Assembly: GCA_038496445.1 (NCBI GenBank)
Contig: JALMLS010000329.1
Location: 1 to 64,000, forward strand
Source: Trichosphaerium sp. ATCC 40318
Taxonomy: Eukaryota > Discosea > Flabellinia > Trichosidae
Reading direction: 5' to 3'
DNA length: 64,000 nucleotides
The notes under the pieces are model-generated. The model did not search any database. It was not told the origin of the DNA and saw only the letters and a program-made list of their open reading frames with translations. The position numbers were made by a program, and so were the translations under genes. Below are positions 34,069 to 45,226 of this stretch, piece by piece (position 1 is the first letter of the stretch; every line of letters begins with the position of its first letter).

Positions 34069-35688
34069 TTAAGAGTTGAAAATAGCATTTACTGTATCCG
34101 GGTTTTCAGACGCTACCTGAGCAACTGTACTTGCATTTTCAGATACAGCTTTCCCTATGGCTTCTCTATTTTCCCAAGCGGCCTTGGCAATCACATCCTT
34201 ATGCTTTATAGCCTTAAACAAAAGTAAAAAAAAAAAGAAAGAAAAACTACTAAGTTTTTCCACAACGCACTTGTTCTTTGATTACATCCTTGTTATCTAC
34301 AGCCAGTTTGACAAGAGTATCCTTATTTGCAACAGCAGTGTCTTAATCATAAGTGAGTATCAAGTAATATACTTTAGGGAGTACCTATGAGCATCCCTGT
34401 GAGAACTGACTGAGCGCTGGTAGGTTGTTTATCAGCCTTAGCTTCAGCCTTTGCCTTTGCTTTTGCCTCTTTTTTTAGTTGTCTTTTTGTTTTCTTTGTT
34501 TCATTCTCAATTGCAGCAGGTACAACAGTGTCTGGCTCATCGACAGCGATATCCCATTCTAGTACATTTTCTTTTGTTGCACGAATTCTCCACGCTATAG
34601 CAAGAAAGCACTTAGAAAAAGCAAGATAAATAAAACACTTTTTTTTTTGTACCAGTGAAAAACAGGAAGCAATCTGCAACGACTACAGCTACCCATATCA
34701 CACCCATTGCTCCTTGAAACAATGCACGTGCAGCTTAAAAAATATAGTCAATATCAATTTCAAACAAGGAACGTACAGTGCTTATCAGAAAACAAATTGA
34801 TCATCAAAACAAATCCACCTGAAAGTAAAACATTTAGCAATTTTTTTTTTGAATCTTTTGGTACCTGTGCCGCCTCCTGATAAACCCAAAGCAAAGAAAG
34901 CTTCTAAAATGATCTGTCCACATTGTCCAACGTAGAATATAAAAACATACATCTTATTGTGCTTACTGATACATCAAGATGTGAGTTTCTTCCAACAACA
35001 AAAAAAAAAACAGAAATAAAATTTTCAGCAGCACATAGTGTTTCAAGAAGGACGTTAACGTGCTTCATACAAAGCTGTTGATGCTTAAAATGTTTTGAAG
35101 TATGCTACGAACCTAACACCCTAATCGTACGCGTGTTAGAGATAAAAATTGGTCACGTGTGCATGACGTACTTTGTAGAACAAGAAATAAACGACAAAAG
35201 CTAGAGGCGTGAAAAAAATAGAGTAGACAACGGCTAAGCCTACACTACAAAAAAGTTACCAAATAAAATAAGTACCAAATACATAGGAAACTCTTTTTTT
35301 TTTTCCCAAAACAATGCTATTTCGTACTGCTTGAACCAATCGTCAATGACAGGGATAGTTGCGCAGGCAGAAACGATATTTAATACCCAGACTAATATTG
35401 AACCCCACCAACGGTAATACAGACTAAAGGGAGTATAAGAGCGTTGTCATAGCGTAGATTGGCTACAATATAAATAACGGACCGTGTACAAACTGTTTGA
35501 TGTGCTGTAGAGTGTACTTCTCGCGTAATATCGTGGTACAAAAACTTTACAGGGCTAAACGGAGGCCAATTCTTGCCTCCTCTTTCAAGCGCTTCATCCG
35601 CTGCATCAATGGGATCATCTAATACCGCTGAACCCACAGGAACATCTTCAACAGGCACAGGCGCATAAAAGTCTTGAGAATTTGCCAT
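34069..35688 (-). CDS. SCAMP-family secretory carrier membrane protein with 11-residue repeat tail
   Basis: SCAMPs are four-helix proteins of recycling and secretory vesicles. The start is ATG at 35688 (MANSQDFYAPVPVEDV). The SCAMP hallmark NWPPFSPVKFLYHDI precedes the first membrane segment. GLAVVYSIFFTPLAFVVYF matches the SxIYxxxxTPLAF region, and IILEAFFALGLSGGGTGGF and ALFQGAMGVIWVAVVVAD complete the membrane core. A long Lys/Ala-rich cytosolic part (KRQLKKEAKAKAKAEAKAD) follows. The last two exons form six in-register 11-residue repeats, from AVANKDTLVKL and AVDNKDVIKEQ to ASENPDTVNAI, ending at 34069. Such 11-mers form amphipathic helices in synuclein- or perilipin-like proteins and are not usual in SCAMPs. 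One exon boundary coincides with a repeat boundary. Confidence 0.8.
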
Positions 35689-35845
35689 AGTGCGCTCACT
35701 CTTTCGGTTTAGAAAACTTTTCAGCCGAAAGTCAAAAAACAGTCAAAGACTTCGCTCACGCGTAGCGATGTTGGTTCAGTGGTTGAGGAAAAAACAAGTT
35801 GTTTTATCATTTTAATGAACATTATATTCTACAATTAGTACTTGA

Positions 35846-37835
35846 TTACGCGGACTTAGTTCGCCGCCTCTTAGCTGGACGCTCAGCAGAGTCATCAGAT
35901 AGCCTGCGCTTTGCGTTCGGACTCTTGGCGGTGTGCTTATCTCTGACAAGTAAATCAATTGGAAATCTGGGACCGAAGCTACGCGTATGTGTTAGTAACC
36001 AAATAAACTAAACCAACGGTGAGCGTACAACATCTCGTCTCCAGTAGCCAAACGCCAAAAAGAGAATCTGCGACCTTTCTCACCAGGCGCTAAAAGTGGT
36101 ATTCTGACCTGTTACGTAGGTTAAGTTAAAACAGCGAACAGACACTTTCGCATCACAAAAAGCGATTTTAATTGTTTTTTTTCTTTGTTGTTTCCCCATT
36201 ACGGGTTCCATAAATTGGGGCCCGCCAGTGGCGTGCCCACGGAGCTTGGATTGTAGTTTTCAACTAGCAATGACTATTAATCTGTAGAGACATCATATTA
36301 TATAGTTACTGCCCCAAGCGCAAAGATAATTTCTGTCGAAAATCAGAATTTCAAAACTCAAAATTCAAAGTAAAAAATTATGGTATTAATTTGATGGCGG
36401 CAAAAACGCTCAAATAAATAACGACCCGTACCCTTGTAGGGAAACAAACAAATGTAAAAAGTCAGGAAAATAGCAAAGCGAAAGCAAAAGTCGCTAAATA
36501 AACAAAACTTGGCTAAAACCGCACCTTTGCTGGCGCCGATGGCTGTGTAGCCTCAATAGGCAGTGTTTTTTGTTCTGTTAGGATATCTCCACCTACGCAT
36601 AAGAGCTGAACGTCTTGTGGCCAAGGACTCAACCCAGAATTTTTGATCAACAAAGAAACGGTGCCACGCTCGTTAGGTTCCAAGGCGATATCGTAGCGCT
36701 TTTTTTCAAACACAACAGGTTTTCGTTTACGAACCAACTCCGCGCTTAGTTGTTGCTCCTACGTTAATCAGATACGCGTAGATTATGCCTACATAGGCTG
36801 TATAGTAAACAAGCGTGCCTGCATCTGATTTGTATTGAGCTGTTGAGGCATAGGTTGGGCAAAAGTATCAGCCTGTGATCTGTAGTTAGGTACTGATATT
36901 TCCATAGATGTGCGAGGAGATTCTGGAGGGGCTGAGCCGGGCTTTGTCATCATGAATTGTGGCATATTTGGTGCTGTATGCAAGTATGAATTATCAAGCT
37001 ATGAGCACCTCTCAGTTAACAACAAGCACAACTGTGAAAAAAAAAGAAATGAGACATTCGCTCGGCGTACATTTGGGTATATACCAGGCTTTTGTTGTGG
37101 TGGCATGCTTTGTAATGGTTGTGGATAGTGAGCTGATGATTGCGGAGGCATGCTCTGAAGTTGAGGATGGCGAGTTGGTGGTTGCGGAGGCTGTAGTGCG
37201 TTCTTATTGCCATTCCATAAGTTCGACAAACCTTGAGATAATTTTCGAGCTACCTTAGCACCAAAGTCACGGAGATCTCTAGGTGGAGCAGATCTTACAA
37301 CCTCGTTTGGTGGAGTCTAAGAGTAAAGAAGTTAATTGTCAAGTGTCAGTTTAAAAAACGTACAACAACGTCCATTTCTGTAGACTGGGACGCATTGATT
37401 GAACCTGCAGTTCTATAATGACTGCGTACTGGATCAACCATTCGCAGTTTTAACTTCTTGTTCATGGAGTCTACCATTTGAAAGGCATGTTCCAATTCAA
37501 CGTTGGAGGTCACTAGTGGGAAAGGTAAACATTTTGAAATTCTTGGGCGGTTATGTTAATACGTCAAACGCCACAAAAGCCTATTGAACGTCAGTCGCAC
37601 CAGTGCATAGATCGCCTTCATCGTCTGGATATTTTAATACAGAACCTGGCCTAAACGGACCAAATCTGTCGTTTATGCATTTTATGAGCTCTACCGGACA
37701 CGAGCGTCAGAATTTCTGGGTTACGTATTGGTGTAAACAAAAACGGTACATACCTTCAAATGATGGCTGTTTGTCGAACGGCACCCTGTGCATGTCGTTA
37801 CCACCATTATCAAATTTAACAACAACGCTGGACAT
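35846..37835 (-). CDS. NBR1-like protein: PB1 domain plus Nbr1/FW (four-tryptophan) domain
   Basis: The start is ATG at 37835 (MSSVVVKFDNGGNDMHRV), followed by a PB1-like domain (KCINDRFGPFRPGS, YPDDEGDL, FQMVDSMNKKLKLRMVD). A Pro/Gln/Met-rich linker follows (LQSMPPQSSAHYPQPLQ). The FW domain covers FEKKRYDIALEPNERGTV, LIKNSGLSPWPQDVQLL, then VRIPLLAPGEKGRRFSFW, RLATGDEMFFGPRFPIDLL. This matches the W-containing beta-sandwich of NBR1/ILRUN. The last intron is about 50 nt with a perfect TACTAAC branch site. The end (35846) is a basic stretch AERPAKRRRTKSA, suggesting nuclear entry. NBR1 proteins bind autophagy cargo, ILRUN proteins regulate transcription; no ubiquitin-associated domain or clear Atg8-binding motif was found, so the role is open. 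It is divergent from the pentapeptide gene. Confidence 0.75.
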
Positions 37836-37988
37836 GATATTTGGGGTATGTGCACAAAAACGAACGCCAATTCTCGGAATAGGTCGTAACGGTAGTTGCT
37901 TAGCCTTGTGTTGTAATTTTTGTGGCAAATGTCACACTCAAATCTGCTGGCGGGAATTTTCCCCGAGAATTCTAATCAAAACAGCTCA
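37836..37988. promoter_or_regulatory. Compact bidirectional promoter region
   Basis: Only 153 bp separate the start codons of the NBR1-like gene (minus) and the pentapeptide-repeat gene (plus). Both promoters and 5' UTRs must fit here. No obvious TATA box; an ATTCTCGG motif and an ATTTTTGTGG stretch are visible but unassigned. Confidence 0.6.
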
Positions 37989-40925
37989 ATGTCGCGTAGG
38001 AAGAGAGGCTTTGATGAGATCTCAAGCTCAGGAGGTCCAAAGCCGGATTACGGTCGCAAGAAACTAAAGTTGGTACCACAGACAGAAGCTGATCTAACGC
38101 AACGTGTACATAATGGACAGCGCCGATTTTATTGCGCGCAGTTCGTAAACACCAAGTTTAACACGAAGAGACTGAACCAGCTGGATTTCACACATAGTTC
38201 ATTCAACGGCTGTGATTTGTCTGGTGCGACTCTCAGATACACTATATTCAAAGACGCGACCGTTGTCGAATGCAATTTCCAAAATGCGGACCTGTCAAGC
38301 GCAAACCTTACTCACGCCACATTTCACCATACAAACTTCACTGGCTGCCTTTTCGCGTTATCTGAGGCTAAGAATGTAATAATGGCTTCGTCTAATTTGA
38401 CAGGTACGTGTATATGCTTGTATTTGTCACTGTGGAGTTAGAATTCTGTTTTATCAACCAACGACATTTTCACTGTACTAAACAGACATTTTAGCTGCTC
38501 AAATGAAAGAAATAAATCTAACTGCTGCAGATATATCCGCTGCTCGTACGTTTTTCCTTTCAACGGTCAAGTGTGTAAAAAATACTAACGCGCAACAAGG
38601 GCTCCCTCAAGCTAATCTAACCAAGTCGATATGCATACGGGCATCTTTTGATAACTCTGACCTATCCAGCGCAATATTTTCAAAGGCGAATCTTTCCAGG
38701 TACGTTTTAATGTCTGTAGCTCATTGCTGTGGTACACTGGCGCGTCGATTATTTCTTACAAACATGTTAGAGCGCGTTTGAAGACTGCCAACTGCGAGAA
38801 TGTCAATTTTTCTGAAACGATTCTTGATGGGACAGATTTCAATTCAGCAGTGCTTGATTACGCCGATTTTACTAAAGCAAACGGCTTTAAGGTACATCCA
38901 CACCTTTTTTATTTTTTGTTAACGGTATTTTCTAACCTTTCCTTTTTCAAAGACGGTTTTTGCTAGTGCTGTCTTTAACAAGTCTAAAGTACAAGGTAAG
39001 TTGTTAGCTTTTTTTTGGGATTTCCTTTCGTCCATCTCTATCCGAGAACGCAAAGAGAAAGTTTATTCATTTAATCGTTGTTCATTATTTTGATTCTCAC
39101 GTATTATGTATTCCTAGGCGCTATTTTGACACACGTTGATATGACACGGGCTAAAATAGTATCAGCTAATTTTGACACCTGTAACCTCGAGCATGCTACA
39201 TTTTATCAAGCTTCAATCACTGATTCTACATTTAAGAGCGCAAACTTGCATTATGCAAACTTTCAGGGCGCTACAGCACAAAATACATGTTTTGATGAGG
39301 CACATTTTAAAGGAGCAAATTTCACAGAAGCAAGGTTAAAAGATTGTACTTTACGTCTTGCCAATATTCGGGAGGCTACTTTCTTTAAGGCTCATATATC
39401 TCAGAATAAGTTTACAGAAGCTCTCGTGGATAAGTGCAATTTTGAAAGAACACAATCTCTGGCTTACAACGATTTTACAAAGTCAAAAATTTCTCACACA
39501 GATTTTCAGTCTTCCAACTTATCATTCTGTATCTTCACTGGTGCTATTGTACGACATTGTCGTTTTGCGAAATCTATACTCCATCAAGTTGTCTTTCGAT
39601 CTGGAACATTCGAGGAGGCTGACTTTAAAGATACAAAGCTACTCAACCACGAGTTTGCACATGCTAAATTTACGAGGTCGGATTTTACGAATGTTGACTT
39701 GAGGGGAAGTAGTTTTCAAGCAGCGTACCTCGAAAGAACAAACTTCTCTGGTGCTGATTGCACTGGTGTTAAATTTCAAAACTGCAAGCTACTCCAAGCG
39801 AACTTTGAGGGAGCACAATTAAGCAAAGCTAATTTAAATGGGGCTGATGCACAAGTACGTCTTCATAGTTTTGACTGTTTTTTTTTCTTGTGCTGTTTGA
39901 TTCTTATTTTTTTCCTTTCAGGCTGCTAATTTTAAAAATGCCAAGTTGGAGAGTGTGAGCATGAATAACTCGAAATTTTGCTTCGCCAAGTTCATCAATG
40001 CAAAATTCCCTGGGACAAGACTAGATACAGCTCTTTTAAAGGGAGCTGTATTCACTAATGCTGATTTTAATCGAGCAAAGTTGAATGGCACTGATTTTTC
40101 TGGAGCTGATTTATCTGGTGTTAACCTTTCTCATATGAACCTCTCTTCTGTTATGTTTGCTGGATCTTGTATGATAGGCACTAATTTCACAAAGGCCAAC
40201 TTGGTTCGTGTGTGCCTTCAAGATGCCGTCCTAAATGAGTCAAAATTTGTACGTCCCTTTTTTATTCTTTTCATTTACTATTTTTTTTTTGACCTTCTGT
40301 TCTTGTCTAGACCGACTGTAATCTGAGTGGTGCTAATCTAAATCGTGCTAAAGCTGAAAACGCAGATTTTACAAGGGTACGTTTACATTTGATTAAGCGA
40401 TTGGTGCCCTTATATGGGCCACCTTTGATTTTTTGAATTTTTTAAAGTGCTTATGATATTGTTTCCAGGCAATTTTGAGTGAAGCCCAAATCAACAAAGC
40501 TTGCTTCAAAAACTCTCTTTTCCTTAGTGCACAGCTACAAAAGGCTGAGATGTGCGGTACAGACTTATCTAAGGCTGTGTTCAAGTTAGCCAATCTCACA
40601 GATACAAACATGTACAAATGCATATTGGTTGGCGCTGATTTATCAAAATGTGACATGCAACGGTACGTACTTTGCTGCTGATTAACGAGTGTTTACTTTA
40701 GAATATGTGTTTGTTTCGTTCTTATTGTTTTATAGGGCAACGCTATCCGAGGCAGATGTTGATGATGCCACTTTTGCTATGGCTTTCATGCAAGGCATTT
40801 CTTTTTCGAATGTTGACATTTTTGCTGCAAAGGATGTCACTGGTGCTACTATATCTTCTCTAGATTTAAGTATGTGGTCTAGGTGGTCACTAAAAATGCG
40901 TGGTGCTATTATTGCTGTATCGTAG
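37989..40925 (+). CDS. Large pentapeptide-repeat protein
   Basis: Ten exons can be traced: 37989-38403, 38495-38545, about 38599-38699, 38771-38891, 38952-38995, 39118-39853, 39923-40248, about 40311-40376, 40469-40661 and 40735-40925. Seven of nine donors read GTACGT. The N-terminus is basic (MSRRKRGFDEI, YGRKKLKLV), suggesting nuclear import. The remaining roughly 750 residues are A(D/N)LxX-type pentapeptides, e.g. CDLSGATLRYTIFKDA, ADLSSANLTHATF, ANFEGAQLSKANLNGA, TDFSGADLSGVNLSHMN. These fold into a right-handed quadrilateral beta helix. Some family members mimic DNA or act as scaffolds; none of that can be read here. The family is common in bacteria and cyanobacteria, so ancient transfer is possible, but the introns show it is long established. 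Confidence 0.9.
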
Positions 40926-41311
40926 GCTTCTAAAATTTGCGAGAGTTGTAATTATAAAAAAAAAATCCATTTTTCGATTAAAATTAAAATTAAACGTCGT
41001 GTACATTATCTTTACGTAATTTTCATTTACAACTACAATACCGACTTTGTTACGCTCAAATAAACGTAACCATTGACATTAGAGGATGTAACGCGCAACG
41101 TCACCATGTTCAGTATGCATTCTTTCCAAGGATGATCCGAAGCTTTTTAAACATAAAACATTAAGGTTGTTTCAAGCGTGACACTTTTGATGTTCATTGT
41201 GCAATTAAATGTAGAACGCTGTAAGTGAATTACGACGAAATTTTGGGTTGTGTTTTGGCCGAATTTCGTTGGCTGAAACTGATTTATAAATCAAAAGATA
41301 AAATAACAACG
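40926..41311. other. Intergenic
   Basis: About 390 bp between two plus-strand genes. The frame of the next gene is open upstream to 41225 but without an ATG before 41312. Nothing else seen. Confidence 0.4.
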
Positions 41312-42322
41312 ATGGAAAGACTACAAGCTGATTTTCCGCAATCTAAAGATCGTGCTATTTTGTTTGTTGTAGTACACGTTAATAGTATGGATCAAACTCT
41401 GAGAAACGTTGAAATAGCAATAAAGGCGCAGGTAAGAGCGTTTGCTTCTATTTCTGTACTGATTTTTAAATAAGGTGGATGGAATATTGCTTATTAATCA
41501 TGGTATTACATGAAGGTTATCTTTGTATCGTTTAACCTTCCTTTTAGGCTTCCCTTTCCCAAAATTGTTGGAAATGGCTAAAACGATAACTGAAAAGTAC
41601 CCTGATACGTTTTTCGGCGTCAATTGCCTTGGTACGTAATGGAAGTAAGATGCTATTTTTATTCATTTACACAAGGCTCTTATCCCCACGATGTTATCCC
41701 AAAAATAGCAAAAATACCAGGCATACGTGCTGTGTGGGCGGACAATGCACGTGCGTACCAACTTGTGTTTTAGCATTGAAATACTGATGTTCATTAAGAA
41801 ATCAACGAAGAAGCGCCTGAGATGGCTCAAACATATCCAAAACGCGTAGTATCCAAAATTCAATCATCCAAATATAAAGGGTAAACTAGTTCCTTTGCTT
41901 TTTTTTTTTTTTCTGACATTGTTTTTTTTTTATTTAGGTTGTATATGGGTGGTGTTGCTTTTAAGTATCAGCGCGTTGTGAATAAAAATAACCTCAAAAA
42001 GGCAGCGTCATTGGCGACAAAGTTTATGGACGTTGTGACAACATCAGGACCTGGAACTGCCAAGGCAGCAGATATTGAAAAGATCTCACTTCTCAAGGAA
42101 GGCATGGGCACAGTACGTATTGATATTGAAGTACAGCGTACTCATAAACCTCTTTAGCATCCTCTAGCTATTGCTTCAGGTATTACGCCTGAAAACGTTG
42201 ATCAGTACCTTCCGTATGCCAATATCTTTATAGTCGCAAGCGGCATTTCTTATGATTTCCATAATTTGAATCCAATAAAAGTTAAAGCTCTCATGGATAA
42301 GCTCAAGGCTGGTGTACAATAA
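41312..42322 (+). CDS. TIM-barrel-type protein, function unassigned
   Basis: Start ATG 41312 (MERLQADFPQSKDRAILF). Exons join to VVVHVNSMDQTLRNVEIA, VDGILLINHG, FPKLLEMAKTITEKYPDT, FFGVNCLGSYPHDVIPKI, RAVWADNA, YMGGVAFKYQRVV, VVTTSGPGTAKAADIEKI, HPLAIASGITPENVDQYL, ANIFIVASGISYDFHNL, ending at 42322. Alternating strand-helix blocks, with glycines in VTTSGPGTGKA-like and SGITPENV loops, look like a TIM barrel with a phosphate-binding end, resembling phosphoribosylanthranilate-isomerase or BtpA-like folds. I recognise the fold type but not the enzyme. At least five introns with GTACGT, GTAAGA or GTGCGT donors. Confidence 0.6.
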
Positions 42323-42643
42323 ACAACTGTATCTAATTTGATCAAAAATCATTCATAAAACGTGCATACACTTCATCGTTGGCTTGAAAAAAAAGTTTTA
42401 AAAAAACCCCGACGTGCTCAGACGTCATTGTTATATCAGGAATGTGTTCACTTTTATTCCTATTATCCGGACTTAATCTTATACTTTCAGTTGTGGTCCC
42501 AACTAGGTTGTCTGAAACTTTGTTCCATTTAAACGTGGTACGCGTAAGTAAAACCGGGATTATCTCGCATAGCGTAGAAAGGCTCAGTGCTGTGCTCTTA
42601 AACTGTGCAAGCTGATTCTTAGGGCTTTAGGATTATTATTACT

Positions 42644-44600
42644 ATGAAATCGCCATCAGATGCACCGAGTACTAGCGGGGGCGGGTTGCCATTACTATGC
42701 GATCGATTTGAAGGTTCGGACGTACGTATGCTGCTAAATAGTTTTATTTTCTGTTCTGTTTTAAACTATAACCAAAACAATTACTGCATATATGCAGAAC
42801 TACGAAAAAAGCTCTTGTTCCGCACAATGGAGCATTTTGAAGTTAAATTCATTAAAAACCAAGTTGTTAACAAAGTACTTTTCTCGTTTGTCCTAAAATC
42901 CACCTTGTGTATGCGTATACAAGCCGTTAACAATACTAAGTTTTTTTTTTACCTGTCAAACGTTTGAAAAACCAAAACTAATCGTTCTGCTGATAGGTTG
43001 ATACAGTTATCTCGAAATTGTACGTTTATAGCAAAAAACAAGAACACATAATTAACAAAGTACAAAAAAACAGGTTTCATCCAACGAGTGGTGTAAGCAT
43101 AAAAACGCGTAAATGGAGGTTACGTAGCTATAAAAATTGTTTTGTTGGTACGAAAAAGAAAGTCCGCAGAGACTAAAGCGGATATTACGAAAATAATACT
43201 ATCTTTTTTTGGCACGCGCGAACTTTCTCAAGACGTATGTTCGTATAGTCAATTATTAGCCCACAAAGTCCGCAAATAATTTTACAACGTGTAAAACCAC
43301 GTGTGAATTCAAAAAAAACACATGGTGTTCAGTATGTGAAATTTTGATTTTTGACGTTTTATCAAGGTAGTGAATTCGTTGATTGGCTTGAAACGACACT
43401 ATTGTGGATGCGTACTGTGAGTGTACGATTTGGAGAGTACCTCATACAGAGAGGCATTATTAGTCACGCTGCTAATGCCCAACCATTCAGAGATGGAAAT
43501 TTTTTTTATGTAGTTCCTGTACGTTTTGATAGTATTTTTAACAACTTGTTGTCATTTAACTTTGGTGCTTAGCTCCTTCCACGTCTTAATACAGCAAGAG
43601 ACAAAATGCGTTCGTTAGATGAAGTACTTCAGGTACATCAACCTGCAGCTGTGGTTGCTGTTATGAGCGATTTTGAAGCTGGAGTACCAATGCAATTGAG
43701 AACAATTAAAAAGAAAGAAGAAATGTGTTTTACAGGTAATGAAATTCAACTGCTCATTTTTGATCGTAGCTAAAATCGTTACAGGAAAAGATGCAATAGA
43801 TTGGCTAGTAACCAATCTACGCCTTCGAGGAAGGTTAGAAGCTATGTTCTGGGTTAAACACCTACAAGAAAAAGTACACTTCAATATTGTTGAATGTTGT
43901 TGTGTCTAATTCTGTATTTTTAGCGCATAATTGTACCTTTCAGCAAAGCTTTTCGTGACAAAGATACAAGCCTTTTGAGGTTCAACAAATCAAATCCTCT
44001 TTTTAAATCAATGACTCTCGATTTGGATACAGTAAAGGCTCTATTGGAGAATGGTGATGGTAACATTGTATTGGCAAAATCTCCTCGGTTTGTTGGAGAA
44101 GAAAGCTCTGAGGGTACTTCAAAACTAAGTGATCGTACATGGAATCAACTTACAGACACGTGTATAACATGTTCAATGTCTTCTTCTGAAGACCCAGATG
44201 TGTTCTCATCTGATAGCCAACGTACTGTTCTTTCACCTGAGAATAGATCAAAAGACCACTATGCATCATTTTCTGAACGAAATTCTGTAAACACATCACC
44301 TTCTACGTTCCCAAAGACCACGAAAAAGACTAAAAAACCTACAGTCACGACATCTAAATCTATGACGCACGTGGAGAACAAACTGGCGAGAAAGAATATT
44401 AATTCTTTGGAACGTGTAAGCAAAAGCTTACACAAAATCGAAAAAAGGTATGTAATTATTGTATAAACACAAGTCTTTTTTTTTCTTTAGTAATTTTACA
44501 CAGTAAAGAGATGAGTATAGAAGAAATGAAAAAACAAATAAAGAGTCTAAGACTGAAGCTGGATAGAAATATTAAAGAATTAAAATCAAAACCCACGTGA
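42644..44600 (+). CDS. Protein with two DEP domains
   Basis: DEP domains bind membranes or GPCR tails and occur in signalling regulators. The start is ATG 42644 (MKSPSDAPSTSGGGLPLL). The first DEP domain joins HPTSGVSIKTRKWRLRSY, KNCFVG and, across an intron ending at 43365, SEFVDWLETTLLWMRTVS, RFGEYLIQRGIISHA and FRDGNFFYVVP. A second, weaker DEP follows: PMQLRTIKKKEEMCFTGK, DAIDWLVTNLRLRGRLEA, MFWVKHLQ, RIIVPFSKAF. A long Ser/Thr/Lys-rich tail (MSSSEDPDVFSSDSQRT, TTKKTKKPTVTTSKS) ends in a predicted coiled coil (IEEMKKQIKSLRLKLDRN) with stop at 44600. No RGS, RhoGAP or PDZ domain seen. Exons between 42730 and 43070 are uncertain. Confidence 0.75.
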
Positions 44601-45226
44601 CAGATGTATTTTATGTAAAAAAAAAAGAAAAAAGAAATATTACAACACAAGTTTTGGTTTATGAAAGCAAGTCTACCTCTTCACGCAAAGAGCTGATTAC
44701 ATAAAAACCCGATCCAACAACCAATAACTGACAGGTAAACCGACGTAATCGAACTGAAACTTTGATAGAAACTTTTTCGGCAATGATCTTCGCGCACATT
44801 GGCAACAAAACATAGCAGCTTTTTCTACAACCAAAAGCTACACATTCTCCTACCAGTGTAGTTAATACATGCAGACTCCTTGTGTTGGTATTGTTACGAA
44901 ATTACAAGTACAAGCGATTGCCTTGTATAAAATGACAGCAAATCATGTTTGCATTCTTTTCAAAATTTAGTTCATGTACGTTCTATCATTACCTTTTAGA
45001 TTGCGCAAGCTGAGAAGAATATAGAAGAAAACGCCTGCTTGTAACATAGTAACATGATTTCCACAATCGATACTGGCTTATTGGTTTAAGGCAGCTGGCT
45101 TTGTGTTCAACACGGAATTGCACCGTTATGGCCCAAACGCATTACTAGATCGTTGACGTTAAATGTAGTGCTATTTAAACTACCTACCACTAAAATAGGT
45201 GTGAGAGTGTAAAAACATAATTAAAA
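44601..45226. other. Intergenic
   Basis: About 625 bp between two plus-strand genes. No exon, RNA gene or repeat that I can support. Confidence 0.4.
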
